64,000 nt of DNA from Mesobacillus jeotgali (GTDB taxonomy: Bacteria; Bacillota; Bacilli; Bacillales; Cytobacillaceae). The translations under genes were made by a program, and so were the position numbers. The notes under the pieces are model-generated. The model saw nothing but the letters and a program-made list of their open reading frames with translations, made no database searches and was not told the DNA's origin. Location of the stretch: positions 308,001 to 372,000 of the forward strand of contig NZ_CP025025.1 of NCBI RefSeq assembly GCF_002874535.1, in the 5' to 3' direction. Positions 59,047 to 64,000 of the stretch are shown here, in pieces (the stretch's first letter is position 1; the number at the start of each line of letters is the position of its first letter).

Positions 59047-59501
59047 ATTTTCTCCTTAATTTTAATCTGATTTCCGTATGGACATTTCTAATTTAAATAT
59101 AAAGAAGATGTTATATAAAAGCAATTTATAGTATTGGAAGCAATGCGCTTGCAATAGAGACGTAGGGACGGTTCTCTTGTCCCATTCGGAAGTCGAAATA
59201 AAAGCTTGTAGAAGATAAAATCTTGTTCAATAAACGCCAATTAATTAATGTCTTTTTTAAATTTTGAAAGAGTGAATCGGCAATTAGGGGTTTATATCTG
59301 ATTAATAATAAGGAAGCATGGGTTATTGAGACACAAGAACCTGTGAATCGCCAGTAAAAAGGAAGTTCTGGGACGAAAAAAGAGATTTTATGATTATGAG
59401 TGAGACAATATTAACCAAAAAAGCAGGATGAATCTGTGGATTAGCGAATATAGATTTGTAATTCAAGACGTTTCGCAAGGCTAGGAAATGGGGATGATGG
59501 G
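59047..59501. other. Gap with a family A repeat
   Basis: Apart from the repeat at 59165-59204 and a partial arm near 59333 (GAGACACAAGAACC), it holds no recognisable gene. Confidence 0.5.
59165..59204. repeat. Family A repeat matching the 3' end of the kinase gene
   Basis: 37 of 40 positions match 129-168. Here the same sequence is intergenic, which supports the view that the element in the kinase gene is an intruder. Confidence 0.75.
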
Positions 59502-60350
59502 ATGATTAAGCTGATAAAATATGAAAATCTCTTGCCGTTTAAAGAAGAGGTAACCGCGTTTTTGGAACAGGATGAAGTGGTCAATAATTTGCCTTTGGGA
59601 GTGCTGGAATCCGCGGAAAGAAACCCGCTGTTAATGGCTGTCGTTAAAAGGGATGAAGAAATTGTATGGGCTATGCTTCAAACTCAGCCGGATAAGATCA
59701 TTTTTTCAAAAGCTGCTTCTTTTTCGCCTGACGAAGTACGACTGGTGGCAGAACAGATGCATCATGAAGTTGAGTGTATTCCAGGACTTATTGGTGACAG
59801 GAAGCTAATTTTCGAACTATCGGGCTACCTTTCTAAGCTAAGAGATGTGACAGCAACAGTGGAAATGGATCAGGGATTATACAAACTGGAAAAAGTGAAG
59901 AAGAAAATAGTATCCAGAGGAAAACTGAGGGCACTGACAGAAAAGGAACATGGTCTTGTAAAAGAGTGGGTGTATCAATTTTGCGAAGACGTGAACCTGC
60001 CCATCACCATGGCCGAAGCCGACGTCAAAGCGGATGAATTGATTCGAAGAGGACGATTGATGGGTTGGGAAATAGATGGGGAAATCGTTTCCATGGCAAA
60101 TGCAACAAGGCCCACGAAAAGAAACATCAACATCAATTTTGTCTACACACCCATCAAGCATAGAAAAAAAGGCTTTGCTTCTGATTGTGTTGCAGCACTC
60201 TCACAATTGATGTTGGATCGGGGCTATCAAACAACGAGTCTATATACCGACCTCAGCAATCCTACTTCAAATAAAATCTATCAGGAAATTGGATATGAGT
60301 GGGTGGCAGATTCAGTTGTGATGGGGTTAGGAGGAAGGCCATGCTCATAA
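59502..60350 (+). CDS. GNAT-family N-acetyltransferase
   Basis: A 282-aa protein in two halves. The first half is a degenerate GNAT-like unit. The second half has the full acetyl-CoA site (NINFVYTPIKHRKKGFASDC, with the RxxGxA-like loop) and a GNAT ending (LYTDLSNPTSNKIYQEIGYE). The two-part layout is common in Bacillus acetyltransferases of unknown substrate. ATG 59502 follows GGGGATGATGGG. It overlaps the next gene by 10 bases, so they are coupled. Confidence 0.85.
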   Translation: MIKLIKYENLLPFKEEVTAFLEQDEVVNNLPLGVLESAERNPLLMAVVKRDEEIVWAMLQTQPDKIIFSKAASFSPDEVRLVAEQMHHEVECIPGLIGDRKLIFELSGYLSKLRDVTATVEMDQGLYKLEKVKKKIVSRGKLRALTEKEHGLVKEWVYQFCEDVNLPITMAEADVKADELIRRGRLMGWEIDGEIVSMANATRPTKRNININFVYTPIKHRKKGFASDCVAALSQLMLDRGYQTTSLYTDLSNPTSNKIYQEIGYEWVADSVVMGLGGRPCS

Positions 60351-60823
60351 AATCAATCAGGTGTCAGGTAGATGAACAAAAGAAGGGATTATTTTCAGAG
60401 GGGCAAACACAATGGGAGCCACTCGGCCATATGAAAGGGTTTCTAGGACAGATAGGCGGCTGGTGTGAAAAGGAGCCAAACACAGCCTGGATTCTTGCTT
60501 TCTGGGAAAACCAATCATTTTATCAGCAGTTCATGGAGGAAGAGCATGATCGGATTTTCTTAGATTCGGGGCAAGGGAAAACGTATGACGCCATCTCCGT
60601 TGATTTTTTTGACATGAAACATCAACTACAACAGTTGGCTAGTGTAATGGAAACGGCCGAGGTCCTTAAAGCAGAAGTATTCAATTCAACTCTGAGGATT
60701 TCAAGAGAAAACAGCAGTGAAGAGACAATCCTTACTGCCAATGGTATCAACGGACATCTAGAATCTAGCCTTTCTGACAGATTTCAAGTAGAAGAAGCAT
60801 GGAGGGTCGTTAGGAAGGATTAA
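60341..60823 (+). CDS. YdbC-like DUF4937 protein
   Basis: A 160-aa protein. Its N-terminal ~95 residues match DUF4937/YdbC, a ferredoxin-like monooxygenase-type fold (KSIRCQVDEQKKGLFSEGQ, HMKGFLGQIGGWCEKEP and AFWENQSFYQQFMEEEHD). The C-terminal part (ETAEVLKAEVFNSTLRIS) is typical of the longer members. The function is unknown. ATG 60341, preceded by AGGAGGAAGG, overlaps the end of the acetyltransferase gene; the ORF extends further upstream, but not as a real start. Confidence 0.8.
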   Translation: MLIKSIRCQVDEQKKGLFSEGQTQWEPLGHMKGFLGQIGGWCEKEPNTAWILAFWENQSFYQQFMEEEHDRIFLDSGQGKTYDAISVDFFDMKHQLQQLASVMETAEVLKAEVFNSTLRISRENSSEETILTANGINGHLESSLSDRFQVEEAWRVVRKD

Positions 60824-60923
60824 TTCACTTTTTTAACAATCTTTCTGGATTCTTGTTATATAAACAGGTTAGCTAAATAAGCAAGTTAGACAGGCGCTTC
60901 ATTTATAAAAAGGGGATAATTAA

Positions 60924-61865
60924 ATGGATCAATTTTATTCACTGTGTCTTCAAGGAGATCTGAATGCAGCAATGGACTACCTGGATTCTATTCAACCAAG
61001 GACAAAGGAAATGGAAAAAATTCAGAAGATGTATATGGAAAGGTTTTATTCTCCAGAATCGGATGAACATATTCTGGATGAAGATAAGTGGATTAAAGGT
61101 GTACTAGCTGCATACCATGATTATTTTCGAACCGTATTGACCAATGCAGCCTCACTTCATGAGGCGGAGGCAGACCTTAATAATAGATTAAGAATGCATT
61201 TAAAAGTTGAATCACCATCCACAATTGATGAAACTGAAAATGAGCTGGCTGCTATTTTCGCTAAAAAAGGCTATCATTTCTTGGGTGGAGTTACTCCTCC
61301 ATATAGAGGCGCGTATATATGGAAACGTTGTGAACCAATTGATTTTAAGGTTGAAATTCCTCATCATTCGATCACTGTGACTGTACATATGATGTCAGAT
61401 TTTTTGCTTGAAGGCTGGATGGGGTTTGCAACTTTTAACAATAGAACTGTCGGTGGATGGGCACAAGAAGATGGATTGTATTGTAATTCGAAGCGATATA
61501 AAAACTTAGAGCACGACGATTTTCAGGTATCCTATTTAAAACACGAAGCTCAGCATTTATCTGACTACAGATCCTTTCCAGGTTTGACGTCCGCTGAGTT
61601 AGAATATCGGGCAAAGCTAGTAGAACTTATCTATACCAAAGATCACTCAATATTAAAGAAATTCCTGAACGATGCAAAAAATGAACCTGAATTTCCCCAC
61701 CCGTATGCGTCTTACAACATTATGAAGGATCTGTCTTTTGCAATCTTTGAAAAAGATTATGAGTCTAATATAAATGTTTGGTTAGAAGAAGATTATCAAG
61801 AAATATCTTCCGCAGCCCTTGAGCTTTTTGATAAGAACACAAGTGAACTAAAAATGAAGTACTAA
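60924..61865 (+). CDS. Unknown protein with an HExxH zinc-peptidase-like motif
   Basis: A 313-aa protein of no family I recognise. YLKHEAQHLSDYRSF (~residues 209-223) contains HEAQH, the HExxH zinc motif, and SAELEYRAKLVEL about 15 residues later could supply the third ligand (E in gluzincins). The N-terminal 140 residues are helical, and the middle (PHHSITVTVHMMSDFLLEGW) is beta-rich. There is no signal peptide. It may be an intracellular metallopeptidase; catalytic activity is inference. GGGG precedes the ATG. Confidence 0.7.
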   Translation: MDQFYSLCLQGDLNAAMDYLDSIQPRTKEMEKIQKMYMERFYSPESDEHILDEDKWIKGVLAAYHDYFRTVLTNAASLHEAEADLNNRLRMHLKVESPSTIDETENELAAIFAKKGYHFLGGVTPPYRGAYIWKRCEPIDFKVEIPHHSITVTVHMMSDFLLEGWMGFATFNNRTVGGWAQEDGLYCNSKRYKNLEHDDFQVSYLKHEAQHLSDYRSFPGLTSAELEYRAKLVELIYTKDHSILKKFLNDAKNEPEFPHPYASYNIMKDLSFAIFEKDYESNINVWLEEDYQEISSAALELFDKNTSELKMKY

Positions 61866-61887
61866 ATGGATTCTACCCTGAAGAAAC

Positions 61888-61925
61888 AAAGGTACGATTC
61901 TCTTGTCCCGAGGTCTTGAAATTTG
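61888..61925. repeat. Partial family A repeat
   Basis: GGTACGATTCTCTTGTCCCG differs by few bases from the arm GGGACGGTTCTCTTGTCCCA at 129 and 59165. It lies between two plus-strand genes. Confidence 0.5.
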
Positions 61926-61993
61926 TATCCTGTTTACCGATATAAAACGCAGTCACAAACATTATTTATTGATAGTAAAAGAGGGAATAAACC

Positions 61994-62599
61994 ATGTTTT
62001 GGTTCTTTATCGGAATATTTTTTGCTGATTTGTTATTAGGTTTCATGCAAGCGCCGGTATGGCTGTTTATTTTGGTCAATCTTGTTTTTCTATTGGCCTT
62101 TATGTCCAAAAGTTTTTATCCCGTTCTTTTTGAGAAGGATCCGGATAAGATCATGACCTTTATGAGAAAATCGAAGCAACCGCAATTTCAGTTTTATTAT
62201 CATTTTTTCAATGATGAGTTGGAGGAAGCGGAGGACAAGCTGCCTAAGATTAAATCTCCTTTTTATCAAAAGCTGAATCACGTGAACCTTCTTATTAAAA
62301 GAAAGCAGTATGATGAAGCGGAAGAGTTGGCCAGTGGGTTAAAGGATAATATGTATAAGTGGTATTCCCTTGCTGGGATTGCGCTTGAGCAGGACGATCG
62401 TGAATCGTATAGAAATTGTAAAGAAAAAGTGAGGAATCCGTTTTATCAAAGGCTATTGGAATTGGAAGAAATGGTCCATGATGGGAAGAAGGAAATGGTG
62501 CTCGCTGAATTGGAAAACATGATCCCGACTCTAAGGGGATTAAAGCTGCTGAGCGTGATTCAGTATAAGCAGGATTTATTAAGAAGACAGCAGGATTAA
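61994..62599 (+). CDS. Membrane protein with a TPR-like cytoplasmic part
   Basis: A 201-aa protein. Two N-terminal membrane segments (FWFFIGIFFADLLLGFM; WLFILVNLVFLLAFM) are followed by about 150 residues of repeated helices (FYYHFFNDELEEAEDKLPKI, NLLIKRKQYDEAEELASGL, WYSLAGIALEQDDRESY) like tetratricopeptide repeats. Members of this type often hold protein complexes at the membrane. I know no specific partner. GAGGGAATAA precedes the ATG. It lies 28 bases before the next gene and so is likely cotranscribed. Confidence 0.7.
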   Translation: MFWFFIGIFFADLLLGFMQAPVWLFILVNLVFLLAFMSKSFYPVLFEKDPDKIMTFMRKSKQPQFQFYYHFFNDELEEAEDKLPKIKSPFYQKLNHVNLLIKRKQYDEAEELASGLKDNMYKWYSLAGIALEQDDRESYRNCKEKVRNPFYQRLLELEEMVHDGKKEMVLAELENMIPTLRGLKLLSVIQYKQDLLRRQQD

Positions 62600-62627
62600 T
62601 TTTTCAACGAATAGATGGAGGCAACCG

Positions 62628-63170
62628 ATGACAAACCTAACATTTAGACAGTTAAAGGTGGATGAGTGTGAACTGATGAAGGATATGGACGCTTCTCAGT
62701 ATATTGGAAAAGCGTGGAGGGAAGTTGATGGCAAACGTCAACTGGTCGAGATCAATTACCAGGACCCTGATTGGCCGAATGGGTATGAACATCATTTCAA
62801 TAATTTGATGCAAACGATCAGCGAGGGTGGGAGTGCGATTGGCGCATTTGACCGAGATGGTAGATTAATAGGCTTTGCCACTGTCAATCGGGGTTTCTTT
62901 GGCGAGAACTCTCAATATGTATTACTGGACCAGCTTTTCATCACACTCGAGCACAGACATAAAGGCATTGGCAAGAAGCTATTTTTCCTTTCAGCACAAC
63001 AAGCGAAAGAGTGGCAGGCTGATAAGCTCTTTATATGTGCCGGATCTGCAGAAGAAACAGTCGCCTTTTACTTTGGAATCGGGTGTAAAGTGGCCGAAGA
63101 AATCCAACAGGAATTTTACGAAAGTGATCCAAGGGATTTTCAACTGGAATTCTCGTTAAGTCGGTTATAA
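62628..63170 (+). CDS. GNAT-family N-acetyltransferase
   Basis: A 180-aa protein. The acetyl-CoA site is in LLDQLFITLEHRHKGIGKKL (RHKGIGK loop), followed by LFFLSAQQAKEWQADKLFIC and the family ending (ETVAFYFGIGCKVAEEI). It resembles small-molecule acetyltransferases of Bacillus. The acceptor is unknown. ATGGAGGC lies before the start codon. Family A repeats follow directly. Confidence 0.85.
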   Translation: MTNLTFRQLKVDECELMKDMDASQYIGKAWREVDGKRQLVEINYQDPDWPNGYEHHFNNLMQTISEGGSAIGAFDRDGRLIGFATVNRGFFGENSQYVLLDQLFITLEHRHKGIGKKLFFLSAQQAKEWQADKLFICAGSAEETVAFYFGIGCKVAEEIQQEFYESDPRDFQLEFSLSRL

Positions 63171-63195
63171 GAAACGTGATATGTGCGGGGCATGT

Positions 63196-63330
63196 GGACA
63201 AAGTGACAGTTCTAGTGTCTCATAAGTGTTGTAAATTTGTGTATGACAGAGACAGCAGAACCGTCCCTCTGTCTATTCTGGTGACAGTTCTTGCGTCTCA
63301 CAACAGCAGAACCCTCCCTTTGTCTCTTCC
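63196..63330. repeat. Two adjacent family A repeats
   Basis: Copy one runs from GTGACAGTTCTAGTGTCTC to AGAACCGTCCCTCTGTC (63203-63273). Copy two runs from GTGACAGTTCTTGCGTCTC to AGAACCCTCCCTTTGTCTC (63281-63326), in tandem and the same orientation. The short second copy (~45 bases) looks like a deletion form of the first. Confidence 0.65.
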
Positions 63331-63336
63331 TTTTAA

Positions 63337-63519
63337 TCATAATGACGGAGGGCTATCAGACATTGTATTAACAAGTATTAAATATATTAGAATATTAGCG
63401 CCAGGTAATAAAAGAAATATTAGTCTTACGGCCAAAGAAGATATACCGTAATACTCAGCTATTCCTCCGCAAACACCGGCAATGGATTTGTCTGTTGATG
63501 ATTTTTTAAGATTTGTCAT
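63337..63519 (-). CDS. PspC-domain small membrane protein
   Basis: A 60-aa protein that is essentially one PspC domain: KSSTDKSIAGVCGGIAEYYG followed by a hydrophobic segment (SLAVRLIFLLLPGANILIYL). PspC proteins sit in the membrane and take part in envelope-stress responses. It starts with GAGGATAACTAGGA before the ATG, and that ribosome site overlaps the end of the frameshifted small gene upstream (63522), suggesting a two-gene unit. Confidence 0.85.
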   Translation of the reverse strand: MTNLKKSSTDKSIAGVCGGIAEYYGISSLAVRLIFLLLPGANILIYLILVNTMSDSPPSL

Positions 63520-63521
63520 TC

Positions 63522-63690
63522 CTAGTTATCCTCTCTCTTTTCTGCAAATAACAAAAATAGTGTTGCTAAAGGTCCTAATAAAAGAGAAAGCAAAAACCAA
63601 CTCAACCCGGTCCTATTCTTTCCTTGTGCAAGTCCAGCGTTAATTAATGCCAAGGTGCCCCAACCAACAAAATATTGATCATCCATCATC
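63522..63690 (-). pseudogene. Small membrane protein gene with a frameshift at a G run
   Basis: The ATG at 63690 follows GGAGG and reads MMDDQYFVGWG, then shifts at a run of five G (63657-63661) and stops early. With four G the frame would continue (TLALINAGLAQGKNRTGLSW, LLSLLLGPLATLFLLFAE) to TAG 63522. The two halves form one sensible 55-aa membrane protein upstream of the PspC gene. It could be a true mutation, a phase-variable run or a sequence error. Confidence 0.65.
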
Positions 63691-63932
63691 TTTTTCCTCC
63701 GGCCAACTAAAATTTATTAAAGCTAATTAATAAGCTTTAATAAAATACTCTTCTATTTATAAAGTATACTATCAATCACTTGAAAATTGTGAATAAAATC
63801 GGTAAATGTTGGAAAATTAAATTGTGTGCGCTTCATTTTTTTTCAGAAATGTGGGAAGCTATGGAGAAGGTTTGTTGACGTGAATAAAAAATACCTCCAG
63901 GAGAAAAATACTGAATAAACATTGGAGGGAAA
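63691..63932. other. Intergenic region before the last gene
   Basis: AT-rich region between divergent genes. No ORF or clear promoter pair could be fixed. Confidence 0.4.
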
Positions 63933-64000
63933 ATGATGCGGGACAAAAAACAAAAACGTCAGGAAGGCCAAATGATTAACAACGTCCAAAACGAAGAGCA
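63933..64000 (+). CDS. Start of an unknown gene cut by the window end
   Basis: The ATG at 63933 (double ATG) follows TTGGAGGG and opens a frame that runs to the end of the window: MMRDKKQKRQEGQM then INNVQNEE, a very polar and basic start. Too little is visible to name it. Confidence 0.55.
   Translation, partial: MMRDKKQKRQEGQMINNVQNEE

Noticed and set aside
1-64000. CRISPR array, rRNA or tRNA genes
   Set aside because: No regularly spaced direct repeats and no recognisable rRNA or tRNA sequence were seen; the short repeats are scattered palindromes.

Overview
The window looks like chromosomal DNA of a Bacillaceae species (Bacillus sensu lato). It has low GC, strong AAGGAGG-type ribosome binding sites, frequent TTG/GTG starts, and family members typical of that group: a CarD-like YdeB protein, an RsbR-type STAS protein, CBO0543 and DUF5381 membrane proteins, YdbC/DUF4937 and a single-domain cold-shock protein. 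The species cannot be settled by eye. I saw no rRNA, tRNA or CRISPR array.

Layout. 1-9.6 kb holds ordinary chromosomal genes: a fructokinase tail, an SDR protein, a fused membrane molybdopterin oxidoreductase, Csp, RraB, an M48-like peptidase, GNAT, CarD, and an XRE-cupin regulator divergent from a metabolite transporter plus ornithine-cyclodeaminase-like operon with a palindromic operator. 10.0-41.7 kb is an AT-rich accessory island made almost wholly of defence-type genes and their wreckage. 41.7-64 kb returns to ordinary genes: CBO0543 proteins, an MBL hydrolase, tandem DUF5381 proteins, a four-AAA-module ATPase operon, a CoA-disulfide-reductase-like enzyme, DegV, 5'-nucleotidase, RsbR, acetyltransferases and PspC.

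The island. Its centrepiece is an 11-kb, six-gene operon (10122-21140) behind its own sigma-A-type promoter and GGTGT/ACACC inverted repeats. It encodes a 98-aa small protein, an HsdR_N-nuclease/degenerate-methylase fusion, an HsdS/RecA-like-helicase fusion, a UvrD helicase with an Fe-S RecB/Cas4-type nuclease, a type III-like Mod methyltransferase and a type III-like Res helicase-nuclease. The parts of a type I HsdR seem to be divided between an M-like and an S-like protein, and combined with a complete type III-like pair. I do not recognise this arrangement as a named system, and it is the best candidate for something undescribed. An ADP-ribosyltransferase-like gene follows. Next come a DarT1-type toxin with a NADAR antitoxin inside 110-bp direct repeats made of vsr-like gene tails, a GmrSD remnant, a GIY-YIG protein, an SF1 helicase-DUF2726 protein, a duplicated HTH-protein module with one decayed copy, a translationally coupled pair with a Gly/Ala-rich hydrophobic core, a coiled-coil protein, a DUF4230 membrane protein, a NERD protein and an endonuclease/exonuclease/phosphatase-family protein.

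Across the window run at least two families of short, mostly intergenic, imperfectly palindromic repeats (GGGACGGTTC/GAACCGTCCC type and ACGGACCTTTTGCTCC type). One has become the 3' end of the fructokinase gene. Several small genes are broken: two in-frame ambers at 33762-34112, frameshifts at 52258-52709 and 63522-63690, and two deletions at 32789-33603.
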